Positions 44,560 to 56,989 of a stretch of 64,000 nt of DNA are shown here, piece by piece (the first letter of the stretch is position 1; each line of letters starts with the position of its first letter). Source of the stretch: Bicyclus anynana. Its lineage: Eukaryota; Arthropoda; Insecta; Lepidoptera; Nymphalidae. A program made the position numbers and the translations under genes. The notes under the pieces are model-generated. The model saw nothing but the letters and a program-made list of their open reading frames with translations. It was not told where the DNA came from and searched no databases. The DNA lies in the NCBI RefSeq assembly GCF_947172395.1, contig NC_069086.1:9580501-9644500 (forward strand), given 5' to 3'.

Positions 44560-46285
44560 TAAAATTATTATTATTATAAGTATTTGGTTTATTTATATAA
44601 AACAAAGACTAATGTATCTGTATATTTAAAAGATCTAATGTAACAAAGTTTCAACTGATTTTGCATGCTTTTTAGCATTCTCCATAATGGATTCATAAAA
44701 ATAAGGTTGGCAGCACTGAATAATTTTTGCAACTTTGGTATTTTTCTTGCAATCATTATAATCTTTCGTCAGCTTTCGGCATAGTTATAATCTGTCGAAC
44801 TGCGACTCGCATCAAAAAGCAAAAGAGAATTTCGCTTCTTTAAAGGCTTAAAAAGGATTCTAAAACTGTATAAAAATATATAAAAAGTGAAACTTCTTAT
44901 TTTAGGTCTGTGCCATATGTGTGCCATCTGTACCACAGACGTCAAGATTAAAATGACATGTAGGGATGTCAAAATATTATATCCACATCCACAGATTCCG
45001 GATATATTATAGTATTTATGGTATCTTGAATACCAATTTACCCAAAACGTTTACGTATCTTATACAATCTAAACAAACTAAACCATAAGACTTATTTTAA
45101 TTTATGCCTTTTTTAAATAGTTAGGTAGTAACTTTTGTGTTTTATGAATAAAGCCTTCAATCATTATGTACGAATATTCTCATAAAATAAAACTTACCTT
45201 GTTAATCAAATATTTATTTTATTTTATAATCATACTAGCCCACAACTTCATCCGTGTGGAATTCAGTTTTTCACAAACCCCGCGGGTACCAAGGATTTTT
45301 CTGGAATGATAAGTAAGTAGCCTATGTGTTAATCCAGAGTAAAATCTATATTCATATAAAATTTCAGCCAAATCAGTTCAGTAGTTCTGACGTTAAAGAG
45401 TAACAAACATCCATAGAAACTTTCACGTTTATAATATTAAGTATGAAGTAGGATATCCTGTTATATATTGAACAGATAATGTTTCACTTAGACTTAGGGT
45501 TTCTGAGTCAGTAAGGAACCCTTAAAGTTTCCTTTTTTCATTATGTATGAGCAAGCACTTAGCTTCAATCACGTCAGATGGTAAGCAATGATGTAGCCTA
45601 TGATGGAATGCACTTGCCTAAAAAATATCTATTCACTCTTGACTTGAACTTGACCCATGTCCGTCTGTCCTTCTTTTTGTAACTCAGAGATACACATACT
45701 TATATAAAACATACACATACCTATAGAAAACTGTAAATTAGCATGACAGTGAAAATTAAGAACACCTACAAATAGTAGGACCCCTACATGTAAAGTGGGT
45801 GTGATTTTTTTTTACTTTTTTTCTCATATTTGCGTTATTGTTAAATAGAGGTTTTCATATATGTATTTGATGAAACCATTTTTCGATTTAGGGCTCCATT
45901 TATGAAATATTAATGTATAATGTATAAAATTTTGAAAGCTGCTTTTTAATTAAGGAAAGCCACATTCACACTACGATGTGTTGACGTGATTTATAATGAA
46001 AAATCGACTTCATCGTGATAAATTATACTGGACATCCCTATCCGGAAAATGACATTTGATGCTTGATGGTTTGACAAAGGAAAATGACATATGATGCGTC
46101 AGATTTTTTATAAACATGTCACATTTCAGCACAGAGCAAATCGTGTAAAATTTTATAAATTATCTTCAATTATCTACAAATATCAATAAAGAATCCGACT
46201 TTTACTATCTTATCTTTATTTAAATAATTATTATTGAGACATCCGACTATATATCATTATCATTAGGTTACAAAATTGCTATGTG
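44560..46285. other. Intergenic DNA between HAP2 and MsrB
   Basis: AT-rich with a family-A plus copy at 45230-45440 and a LINE-tail fragment at 45485-45690. No exon is seen. The 200 bases before 46290 must hold the MsrB promoter. Confidence 0.4.
45230..45440 (+). repeat. Interspersed repeat family A, plus copy
   Basis: ACTAGCCCACAACTTCATCC, GGAATTCAGTTTTTCACAAA, AAGTAGCCTATGTGTTAATC, ATTTCAGCCAAATCAGTTCA and TCACGTTTATAATATTAAG in order: the most complete copy in the window. Confidence 0.8.
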
Positions 46286-46289
46286 AGTT

Positions 46290-49200
46290 ATGAGTGTTCT
46301 ACTGCGCCCGATATCTATATTTAGGCAGGCGGTGCGGACGAATAGAGCTGTACACTTGAAGAATACCTTTACTACGGGTAATACACCTTAAATATAAACT
46401 ATTCTTCCCTCACGTTCCTTTGTATAAGTGACTAATATTGTAAGTTATTGTAAAAACAACTTGGCCGTCGTGGACGACTAAATTATCGAATGCGCAATTT
46501 GTAAGTTTTTTTATTCACTAGGTACATACTAGTATCTATCAACATTCCGTTATAATTTTAGCATTAGTCTGGAGAGCCATGGAAGATAAAGAGGCCTTGA
46601 AAAAACGTTTAACACCAATCCAGTACCATGTTACCCAAGAAGCTGGGACCGAAAGACCTTTTACCGGTAAACGTGTTTTAATGTTTTTCTTGTAATAATA
46701 AGTTGTATTAAATCTTATCATCAGAGTTTAAAATGTGATATAAAGTTCAAGAGAATGACTGAGTAATACATGGAAGACCTACCAAATATCTAGGGTATAT
46801 TTGTTGTCCCCAATTTTCTGTAATTATCATAATAAGTGTACATTTTCTAGATTACTCTAAAATCTTTATTGAAAGTTTAATATAAATTACTAATAGTTAA
46901 GGATCACTGACCTTTAACTTGCAGCCTTGAGTACAATAAAAAATTTTAACAGTACTATAATCTTCTTCAACTTTAAACATAAATATATAAGTAATTTTAA
47001 TTCATTATTAAAATAAAAAATTTAAACCTTAACATTCACTTTCAGGTAGTTACAATAAGTGTTACGAGGATGGTTTATATGTATGTATAGTTTGTAAACA
47101 AGACCTATTCAGTTCCAAAACCAAATATGACTCTGGCTGTGGATGGCCTGCTTTTAATGATGTTCTTGCTAAAGAAAAAGTGACCTTACACCAGGATACT
47201 AGTGCAGGTATGTTGTAATTTTTTTAACTTATTGTATATATTAAACATATCATTATTTTGGCAGTGAGCTTTTAAGTAATATTGTAGAAATTAAATTGAC
47301 ACCATTATTGTCTTGAGAGTGATACTATTTTTGATTTATCAAATGTTAGTGTTCTTACTAATTATATATCTTTTAAATTAATATTAAAGTTCTGATCACA
47401 ATTGCATTGTTACTTTTGTATTTAGGGTTCAATATTTCAGACGTTACTTGTCAATAAGTTAGGAATATCTTAATTAACCTCAAAAACATGCACCTATAAA
47501 TAACATTTACATGTTCTGATAACTCATGCCCAACTTGTTTCATTATACCATAACTAAGATATAACTTAAACTTGCAGACACAATATAAAATGTTATCCTA
47601 CCAAAATTAAAACTGAATGTTTGTATGTTTGCATGTTTAGATGTTTCTTACATACAAAAAAAAACAGTTAGAAAAGATTTTAATGAAATGGCACACAAGT
47701 AAAGTGTGTATGTGCGTGTGTGTGAATAGTGTGGTAACAGAAAATAAGTTTAATTAATCAGTCTTCATGGCTTTGTATGAAACTACTAAACTGATTGTCA
47801 TTCAAATTACCATCCAGACAAAGTCACTGACATCCATTAGTAATTTTTCTGTTTTATAATATATAATAAACTTAATAAGAGTTTAAAGTTTTGATTACAA
47901 CATGTATAAATGTTGATGTTTTTATACAATCATTGATTGGCCTCATCTAGTCAATTGTGCTTATTCATGTGGAACAGTGTTCAATGTCAATGTACAATGG
48001 GCTATTTATACAAATCCAGATCCCTGAGATGTATGTATAGTGCAAGGTCTTACAATAGGCTAGTTGACACTTTTGTTTAAATGGTCATAAATATTATTAT
48101 CGTTCTACTAGAACTAGATTGAAAACATTTTTTTCATATATTTTGAGACATGAGAATTTTAGTTTTTAAATATGTTTTTGACAATACAAGCCAAAATGCC
48201 TGTCGGCCAGTTATATGTATATTTCAACCGTTTCATGATGTCACTATAATAAATCCCTACAGAGCTTTTGACAAAAATTTTAAATAATTAGTTTGCCGTT
48301 TAGTACATTTAGTAACATTGTGATGTCACAAAATGGACGACAGTATTTTTAAATTAATTAAAATTTTAAATTAAGTTTTATAAAAAATCCTTAACTTTTT
48401 TTTATTGATATATTTGGACCCTTATTCCATGTACTATGCAGAATTAATATTGTTTATATTAAATTTGATTTAAGTCAACTATCCTATTACAACTTACTAA
48501 CTCATTCACAATCTTCTCTCCCCCCCCGGACGGAGTCGAAATTACCCCTACGTCATGCGAGGAAGTCTCTGCGGTTATCAAGGGCTTGCGCAAAAAGAAG
48601 GCTCCGGGGCCTGATACGATTAGCAACAAAGCTTTAAAGCTTCTCCCGGTCCAGATAATCAACCTCCTGGTGAACATCTTCAATGTTCTCCTAGCTCACT
48701 GCGCCTTCCCAGACGCATGGAAAGAAGCCACGGTCATTGGCATCCACAAGCCGGGTAAACCCCGCGACCTCCCGACTAGCTGCCGCCCAATTAGTCTTCT
48801 CAACACCATTGGCAAGGTGTATGAGATAATCATTTTGAATCGTCTCAAAGCCATTTGCGATGAAAAGCAACTTCTCATCAAACAACAGTTTGGATTTCGA
48901 TGTAAACACTCATGTGTTCATCAAGTGCACCGCCTCACGGAGCACATTCTAACCGGTTTTAATACATTTCATAACCCCATCGCCACCGGGGCGCTCTTCT
49001 TTGACGTAGCTAAAGCGTTTGACCGCGTCTGGCACGAAGGCTTGATATTCAAACTAAACCGTTTCGGCGTACCAAACAAAATGGTACGCTTGCTATACAG
49101 CTTTCTGTCCAACCGCACCTTCAGGTACCGTATAGACGGCACTCTCTCTTCACCCAGACAGATTCGCGCAGGAGTCCCTCAGGGCTCCGTGCTCTCCCCG

Positions 49201-52171
49201 CTTTTATACTCGCTCTTCACAAGCGACATTCCCACCGACCACCCGGGCGTACACGTCGCCCAGTTTGCGGACGACACCGCACTGTACGCGACGGCAGTAA
49301 ACCGGGTCCACATTAGAGCCCGCCTCCAGAAGGCGGTAAACATTATAGGTAAATGGTTCCGCCTTTGGCGTATAGAAGTCAACCCAGAGAAAAGCGCAGC
49401 CGTGCTTTTCACCGGCAAAGCGGTCTCCCGTCTCAAGTCCGGACTCAAAGAAGTCTCCCTTTACGGAGCACCCATCCCCTGGCAACGTACTGCCAAGTAC
49501 CTAGGCGTTACCTTCGATAACCGCATGAGCTTCTCCATGCACGTTAACAAAGCGAGAAAAAAGGCCGCATACGTAATGCACCGCCTTTACGCTATGATAA
49601 ATAAGAAAAGTAAATTGTCCCTCCGCTCAAAGCTAACGCTTTATAAAACTACGATCCGTCCGATATTAACCTACGCTAGTGTAGTGTTTGCCCACCGTCC
49701 CAAAGCGACCCTTAGGCCGCTTCAAACCCTACAGAATCGTTTTCTGCGTCAAATCACGGGCGCGCCGTGGTTTTTACGCAATAATGACCTCCATAGAGAT
49801 CTAGAATTACCGACAATAGCTAACTAAGTACATGAAACAGCTCTCTCAAAACTATTTTGACAGAGCTGCCATCCATCCCAACCAACTAGTGGTTGAGGCC
49901 TGCAATTACACTCCCAACCTAAACGCTAACTGCAAGCAGAGGCGTCCCAAGAACGTCCTTCACGATCCAGACGATGACATAACAACCGACAATGCTTCCC
50001 AGGTAACACAATCACAAGCTACACAGCGTCTTCGCCGGCGAAGACGAGGTCCCCGATATCTAACGTCACCCGGACGTGGGTTTTCTAACTCACGATCTTG
50101 GGGGCGTCCGGACTGATTCACTCAGGTCACGGTTACCTCCTCCAGAATGGCCTTCTAAGCCGAGGTCCGAGTCTCATAGGAGACGCCCTTAGAGAGCCGT
50201 TCCGTCCTCTATCTTTCTTTCAGCCTTCGGGTCACATCAGGCGATGCTTCTGCGCTCGCCCAACCCCCCTGGTGACGCCGTAGTGGTTCCGCAGGGAGCT
50301 ATCGGCACCTACTCAGACAGAAAAAAAAAAAAAAAAATCTTCTCTCCTTCTCCTCTCTTTATGGACAAGCAGAGCAATAAACTGAATAGGTTTAACAAGT
50401 GATCTTTTCCTTTAATGGCATTATTTTATTGACTGTCACTGACACTGTCCACTATTACAAGTACCAAGAGCTTTTGAGTTCAATCTTCATCTATAGAACT
50501 GTTGTTGTTTATAGTTCTATTTATTTAGGGAGAAAGGGTCTATTGGTCATGTTAATAACACACATGGGACACATATTTAAATAAAATACCTTAATAATAA
50601 TAATTTAATTTAAATAAAATATGGTTGTGCATTTATACCCATATGTGCAAATACTGCAAAACAAGATTTATATATTCTATGGGATGCACAATCAAGAATT
50701 CTACCAACTTAAGTCTTATAAGTGGAGTTCCTTATCCTAGATTGGTCATTTCCATAAATATTGCACCTACTCATGTTTGTCTTACCTTTGTTAGCATGAT
50801 GTTTGCATTTCATATTGTCTTGTTTGCTTTTTGTTTGAACATTGCTTAATTATATACATATAGTACACATTTTATATTATTATTATTTATCTGTAATACA
50901 ATATTATAATGAAACAAATAATAAGTAAATTTGGATTATGTTTAATGTATTAAGTATTATCTAAGTACTGTAGTCTGTACTGTACATATGATATAGATAG
51001 GTACAGGTAATAAAATGGCCTTGTTATTAGACATATATGGTTGTACAATGTTACTACCTTGTTAAGTCTGAAAACCACCTGTTGTATAATCAACCTTCAA
51101 CTTGATACAATATCTGTTATGTATTTATATTTTTTTTATAGTTTGTGGTGGTCTATATAATATTTAATGACATGAGAGTCAGTGGAGATTATAAATATTT
51201 TGTCATGTACAATACCCATTTTATTTTAGACAAAATGTTGTTAGATTTACTTGCCAAATTTCTCATTTTCTAAATTATTTATATCTATAAAAATACTTCA
51301 GTTAATACCACTTCTCATTAAAGAATTTTATAATGGTGTTGGGAAGTTGATTTTGGTGCTAATACCTATAATTTTAATATTTTTTCTGTCTTTCCTTTCC
51401 CTTGACCACCCGTTGATTCAATCCTGTCTCCTCCACAAACAACGTAAGTTGGATAATTATCGCAAAATAACTAAATTTAACATAATTATATTTAATATTT
51501 ATTTTAACGCTTGTGTCTTTGTCCAAAAAAATCTTTGTTTTGTTAACAATTCACTGTATTTCTTAATATTATGATCTGTGCACTATATACAATTCCATCT
51601 CCTTTCATAACACTAATTATAATCAATTCACGTTGGATACATACAATAATGTGCATACATTTACCTACCATACAAACTTTCGGATTCCCTTTGAAACACA
51701 TTCATTAACCTGAACATTGAACCATCACGACATATTTGGAATGTGCATGATATTAATATACATTTGCCCTCGTTCCCCGCCATGCCTTATTCGTCCCTTC
51801 CCGCCTTTCCATTTACGGACGGCTGCCGACCGGACGACCACTGGTGCCGCTGCTGCGACGGCTCCCTCCACATCACACGACACGAACACGATGGGATCAT
51901 ATCGGATGTATTCATGACATTATCTATGTTCTTTGTGATGTGTAAATATATGGCTTTTGTGGTGAATGGACTTGGGTGTGGAATTAAAGTTGGGGCGAAT
52001 ATATTACTGGTTTTAACACGGCCAGGTTTGGTGCGAACTGAGGTGCGATGCTCCAAATGCTCGGCGCACCTGGGCCACGTGTTCAATGACGGGCCGGTGC
52101 CCACCAAGAAACGGTTTTGTATTAATTCGGCAGCGTTGGACTTCATACCGGCAGAAGAACGAACGGATTAG
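46290..52171 (+). CDS. MsrB: Methionine-R-sulfoxide reductase B
   Basis: MsrB reduces methionine-R-sulfoxide in proteins using thioredoxin; the insect gene is also called SelR. Exons 46290-46377, 46562-46666, 47046-47207 and 51990-52171 make 178 residues with matching phases. The first exon, MSVLLRPISIFRQAVRTNRA, is basic and lacks acidic residues, as in a mitochondrial leader. A second ATG (MEDKEALKKRLTPIQ) at 46580 would give a cytosolic form. Core: RLTPIQYHVTQEAGTERPFT, zinc cysteines C-x2-C in YVCIVCKQDLF and RCSKCSAHLGHVF, SGCGWPAF, and the catalytic cysteine in KKRFCINSAAL. The last exon can begin at 51990 (weak AAAG) or 52026 (better CCAG), 36 bases apart and both in phase, adding or dropping VGANILLVLTRP. 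The third intron is 4.8 kb and contains a LINE. Confidence 0.94.
48058..48205 (+). repeat. Dispersed repeat family TTGACACTTTTTT, copy 2
   Basis: CTAGTTGACACTTTTGTTTA, TTATCGTTCTACTAGA, TATTTTGAGACATGAG, TTTAGTTTTTAAATATGTTT and TTGACAATACAAGCC. In MsrB intron 3. Confidence 0.65.
48522..49827 (+). pseudogene. LINE reverse transcriptase, truncated and frameshifted
   Basis: The enzyme would copy the element's RNA at the target site. The endonuclease half and the start codon are gone. The catalytic aspartates in VAKAFD and FADD are intact. A tandem CTAACTAA at 49820-49827 supplies the premature stop; the natural C-terminus (MKQLSQNYFDRAAIHPNQLV onward) follows four bases out of register, ending 50116. 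Not functional on its own. Confidence 0.9.
48522..50337 (+). mobile_element. 5'-truncated Jockey-like LINE with target duplication
   Basis: An 11-12 bp duplication AATCTTCTCTCC flanks it (48510-48521 and 50336-50347), with a 16-base A tail at the right end. The reverse transcriptase frame is open from the truncation to 49827: KKKAPGPDTISNKAL, then FFDVAKAFDRVWH (motif A), GVPQGSVLSPLLYSLFTSDI (motif B), FADDTALYATA (motif C), and AKYLGVTFDNRMSF. Clade assignment to Jockey is by the look of these motifs. The frame then stops at TAA and resumes in another register at 49832-50116. Inside MsrB intron 3, same strand as the gene. Confidence 0.93.
50348..51740 (+). other. Rest of MsrB intron 3
   Basis: AT-rich with short hydrophobic frames (for example around 51251-51574) that have no start context, splice sites or family features. 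No gene is called. Confidence 0.4.
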
Positions 52172-52407
52172 TGTAAAAATATGTTATTAGTGGGGCTTTG
52201 AGCCCGTTTGTCCACCGTGACCGCTAACGACACATAGCATAGTCGCCCCTATATGGCGTCCCATGCATTTAAATACTCGTCTGCCCAATCTACGATGGTC
52301 GACCGACAAACCGTCAATATCCCTTAACTTTCACATTGACGTACTTAACGGTTGTCTTTATCGGTTACGGTGAATGAAATATATCTTAATAATTATTGGG
52401 GTGTTAT

Positions 52408-52679
52408 TAGTGGCGGATTTACAAATTTGCCGCCAGTAGGCTATGGACTTTTTGCAGCCCCTACTGAAATCGGAAATTCGATAGGTATCGAATCAATACA
52501 ATTCAATAAAATTGCAAGTTTTAATATTTTAGTAGGGCGTACAGGACGTACAGGACTAAAATAATAAAAAAAACTATCATTACATTTTCTTTATTTCTGT
52601 AGAAGATAAAGTTTTTTGGGTCAAAAAATCTGCCGCCCTAGGCTCCAGCCTACTTAGCCTACTGGTAAATCCACCACTG
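52408..52679 (-). mobile_element. 272-bp hAT-like MITE with perfect 8-bp duplication
   Basis: Left end TAGTGGCGGATTTAC, right end GTAAATCCACCACTG, perfect duplication GGTGTTAT at 52400-52407 and 52680-52687. Same family as 42702-42975, opposite orientation. Confidence 0.9.
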
Positions 52680-52846
52680 GGTGTTATCAGTAGGTCTTAC
52701 ATATATAAAATATTGACTGAATTGTCAATAATTTTTCGACTAATTTCGGTTTTGTATGCTATTTTCAATGCTTTGTATTATAACAACATGTTATCCAAAT
52801 ATTGCAATAAGTATGCTGCTTATGGACGTGGTAATATAGTATTTTC

Positions 52847-52988
52847 CAGTGGTGTGCACTACATAGATATGCAAAAATATTCAGGCTACTCTGAGGACAA
52901 TGTACGAAACTGATCCAATACAGATTCCAATAAGAATTAGTATAATAAATAATGCCTGGCCTAGTTAAAAACTTTGTCCATGTCACTG
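52847..52988. mobile_element. Short hAT-like MITE (CAGTGGCGTG family)
   Basis: Starts CAGTGGTGTGCACTACATAG, ends CTAGTTAAAAACTTTGTCCATGTCACTG in two blocks shared with 22705-22848. Flanking octamers are only partly alike. Confidence 0.6.
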
Positions 52989-52999
52989 ACATTTACACA

Positions 53000-53745
53000 C
53001 TAGCGTTTGTCCGGCGAAGCCATTCGCCCAATACATGCGTCGTTTAGACGCGAAGACACGACGAACATTAGTGTGAAGCATCAGCTCTATAACTTGCTTA
53101 TGAATAAACCTAAATAATTATTTTTTTTTCATACTTAATGTTATTTTTTTTATATACACCATTTTCATGTTTATTTTTATTCGTGATTCAATGTCTCAAA
53201 AAAATCATTTTATTTACTTACCTATATAAAAGAATAATTATCATAATTGTCCTAAAAACCATTAATAATAATGTAATATTTAGTTCAGAATAATTACTTA
53301 AATGGCTTTTGTAGCCAAAGGTTGGAAAACTATTGGTAACTGATAGGCACTTCCATCAGTCCAAGCTTTGACTACAGGAGTCTCTGATTTATTCTTTTAC
53401 TACGTAGTTACCATATCGAGTCATCAAGAGTTTTATCTTTCGTTGATTTTACAATTAATTGACATTGTCATTTAATTTTTATTTATAGTAATTTATGTTT
53501 TCATATCGCATAGTACAAAATATTCGTGTTATGAATATCGACTTGTTTTGTCGTTGCTTCTGTATTGATATAAATATTTTTGATGAGTATAAATGGATTT
53601 TATTTTATACCACCATCCCATATTTTTAAACACAACCAGATTTAATTTTATTTTATAGTAATATCACTTTTATGATGTTAGAAAATGAATGTATGTAGGT
53701 ACTTACTGTGATAAAATTTCGAATAATTATAGCAATAACCATATC
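53000..53745. other. Intergenic DNA, nothing supported
   Basis: AT-rich, no splice-bounded frames and no clear element ends. Confidence 0.4.
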
Positions 53746-53749
53746 TATA

Positions 53750-54030
53750 CTACAGCCTTTCTTGATGAGTACTGTTTATCAACAAACAAATTAAAAATGA
53801 GGGTATAAATCACTAGTCATTTCACACCTAATAATAATTATAATTAACTTGTTCTTAAATTAATGAAAATAAATTTGATTAATAAGCTTAGAACAGTTAA
53901 ATATGGTTAATATATTTTATAAACAAACCACACATCATTTAAAATAAATAAATTATGAAATGACATGCGTTTTCTACCTTCATTTCTAATTTATTTGTTG
54001 GTAAACAATATTTATCAAGAAAGGCTGTAG
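53750..54030. mobile_element. 281-bp foldback MITE (mariner-like), copy 2
   Basis: CTACAGCCTTTCTTGAT at the left is matched by ATCAAGAAAGGCTGTAG at the right, flanked by TA (53748-53749, 54031-54032). The interior pairs with itself as in the copy at 20958-21238. A third, decayed copy is near 58957-59195. Confidence 0.85.
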
Positions 54031-54039
54031 TATAAGTTC

Positions 54040-55010
54040 ATAACTGCTGAACTGATAATATGTATGTCGTTTTATACAGGCAAATTAAGTTAAACCTGAA
54101 GAAAAACTAAATTCGATTTTTATCCGGCGGCTATTTTTTAAAATTATAAAATGAACAGACCAACATCTCTCTCCATTTCAGTCTTAAATATTGAAAATCT
54201 TTTTTTTCAACTAAAACACTTCTCTGTATCTGTGATGAAGACGTACTTACTTAATACGAGTATTCCGAGGAGCTGTATATTCCGTATATATGTTGGTAAT
54301 AAAACTAGTGCATTAAAGTTGAGTCTTTTATTTATAGTATGGTTGTAATTTATATGCACAAGTTGCTCTTACATGGCACTGGTGTTTACAACTGTCAAAA
54401 AATCATGAAAAAACCGCAATATAGTCTCATATCGTATTACATTTATTAATACATTTTCAACTTAAATTACGTAATAATTACAGTTAGTTTCTTGACTTAA
54501 CTAATGCATACTCAAATTCATCTTCATGATCACATAGTTAATACAATTATATATAAGTTAAACAAGATAATGAATTATTTTGTTCAAGCTCTCTTGAAGT
54601 TTGGCTATTTTTTATAAGACTACCTTATTGCACACTATTTGGTAATGGTTGGTGCAGGTTTACGGGTTGTGCAATTTAAATTATAGGCCGTTTATAAAGT
54701 GCTTATATTTTGTGTATAGGCCATGTTATTGGGCAAGTATAAAGATAAAGTAAACATGCGGCTTCAAGCAGCGTAGCGTGTCAAATATTTAGTTTCTACA
54801 AGACTGCGTTTAATGAAGGAATAATATAAAGAAACATAAGTACAGCGGAACAGAGAACCTCCTTCCTACCTACCTACCTACGGATGATATTTCTTTTGGA
54901 AGGATATTCTTTTACAGTAAAGTGTCACATATACCTAAACTTACAACCGTCAAGGTAATGTAATGCATATTGTTTTTTTTTATAATGTTGTGAGTTGGTG
55001 ATACTACAAA
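54040..55010. other. Intergenic DNA, nothing supported
   Basis: AT-rich; a CTACCTACCTACCTAC run near 54865 is a short tetranucleotide repeat. No gene or bounded element. Confidence 0.4.
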
Positions 55011-55023
55011 ACACACACACATA

Positions 55024-55024
<1 letters not shown>

Positions 55025-55071
<47 letters not shown>
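55025..55071. repeat. (TA)n microsatellite
   Basis: About 23 uninterrupted AT dinucleotides. Confidence 0.95.
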
Positions 55072-55074
<3 letters not shown>

Positions 55075-55209
55075 GTATATATGAAGGGTTAGTAGTACAA
55101 CGCAAGTTATATTTTTAATTAAATATTATACTGCACTCTCGCCCTTTGGTAAACGATGACGCATATACTTTAAGACACCGACATACGCACACTCGCATAT
55201 TATAATATA

Positions 55210-55345
55210 CTAGTCGACACTTTCCGTGGGAATACGGGGATTAAATATGTATATGTCACTCACAAAATAATGTGGTATTACATTAGTAAGAGAATTTTCA
55301 AAATGGGTTCAGTAGTCCCAGAGATTACCCCCGACAACCACACAA
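55210..55345 (+). repeat. Interspersed repeat family A, plus copy
   Basis: CCGTGGGAATACGGGGATTA, AATTTTCAAAATGGGTTCAG and AGTCCCAGAGATTACCCCC. Confidence 0.65.
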
Positions 55346-55418
55346 ACTATCTCTTTTTAGCGGTGAAATTACAGGCACATGAGGCCTAACATCTCCGAAC
55401 TGTTATAGTAGATGGCAT

Positions 55419-55673
55419 GGGCGTACCGAGGTAGCAGAGTGGTCGGTTACTTGAACTCCATAGCTATGCGATAGAAGAGGAGCGGGATGTGGGTTGAGAA
55501 CCGTTTCGTTTCGGTTGAAACCCCGGCCGAAACTGAAACTGAAGCTGAAGCTGCAATTTCGCTTTCGGCCGTAAAAGCTGGTTTGGTCGGACAGTTATCA
55601 ATTAATAATGAGATACTCAATTTAAGTATGTAGCTGCCCCCCATAAATACAAACCTGGTTACGCCCACGGAAG
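55419..55673. mobile_element. hAT-like remnant (ATGGGCGTAC...GTTACGCCCA)
   Basis: Left CATGGGCGTACCGAGG and right CCTGGTTACGCCCACGG are imperfect inverse copies. Interior words (CCATAGCTATGCGATAG, GAGCGGGATG, GTAGCTGCCCCCC) also occur around 25783-25970. Confidence 0.5.
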
Positions 55674-55879
55674 ATGGGTTTTCACTTAACATTAGGTGGA
55701 CCATGTGCTTGTAACATCAACTATAAATTCATTAATTATTATAATGAGTTTTAATAATGAGTGATTAATGAGGAAGGTGTGTAATTTGTCAAGGTTTGTG
55801 TAAATTGTAATAAATTAATGTAATTGTTTACAATCTTGGCATTTTTCAAAGTGAGAAGGATCAGATGATACCACACGGT

Positions 55880-56164
55880 CAGTGGCGTAGCGTGCCTTGG
55901 AGGGGATATTAAAATTACTTGGCAGGCCCAAATGAAGGGTAAGTAAAGACTTCTCACAAAAGAAACAAAAATGCTCGCATAAAATAAATATGTCAGAGAC
56001 CTAATCTACGAGTAAGTATGTTTTCAACTTTAGGGCGCACGCTTAACCAGAGTAAAAAGAGATTGTGGATTACCTATATTTTTCTTATTTTTTGCTTTCA
56101 CACGTAAGGGGCCCCTGTAGTCCGAAGGCCCCGTATCACTGATACGGTGGTAGCTACGCCCCTG
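55880..56164. mobile_element. hAT-like MITE, second copy of the 29644 family
   Basis: Starts CAGTGGCGTAGCGTGCCTTG and ends GTAGCTACGCCCCTG. Flanking octamers CACACGGT and CACGCGGG agree at six of eight positions. Confidence 0.8.
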
Positions 56165-56989
56165 CACGCGGGCGTCTGCCTGTAACGTTTTATTACGATT
56201 TTATTTAATCATTAACCGTCACATATTAGACACAGTTATTAGACACATTCCAGAGTTTCTTTCATATTACAGTGATTATTTTCTAATTATACATATTATG
56301 TTTAGAATTAATAAACAAATCCTTCTAACGTCGGTCAGAAACATTAATAACTTAGTGTTTTTGTTAGGTTTCAGCATACGAGTATATATCATTCTGGTAT
56401 AACATAATAATACTTGCAGTTTGCAACTAAAAAGGTACTCAAAAAAGCCTTTAACTTATCTTGAAAAAATACTGCAATATAAATAAACCAAAAAAAAAAC
56501 AGATTTAATACAAAGCCGATTATTTGGTGACCCTTCTCTGTAACTCTAACGGCCGAAAAGAGGAAAAAATGTTTATGAATTATTATCATCGGCCTACGTC
56601 TGGTTGCGTTTAGTATAAATAAGTTTCTATGACACTCACCTCCTCCTTATCACTAAATAATTTCCAACGCTTTTCTAATGTGCAAAACATTAGGTTGCAT
56701 GCTGGATTTTCAATTTTCTTCATAGTAAAGTGAACTTTAGGTAGTAGTTATTAGGTCCACTTTACTTTGAAAAAATCTTTACTTTTTTTATAAACATGGG
56801 GGTAACTCAGTATTATAAACATGGGGGTATGTTGGTTTGGCTTTGGATGTAATATTAAGTAGACAACACAAACGCCTTGTTAAATTAATATTAATAGCAG
56901 AAACGCGTTGTTAAATTATTTAGTGATATAGGAGGATGCGAGTGGCATAGAAACACGTTTACATGAACGCAACCACTCACAGGCTGATG

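Noticed and set aside
51251..51574. Hydrophobic 107-codon frame in MsrB intron 3
   Set aside because: AT-rich codons, no family features, no splice sites; explained by base composition.
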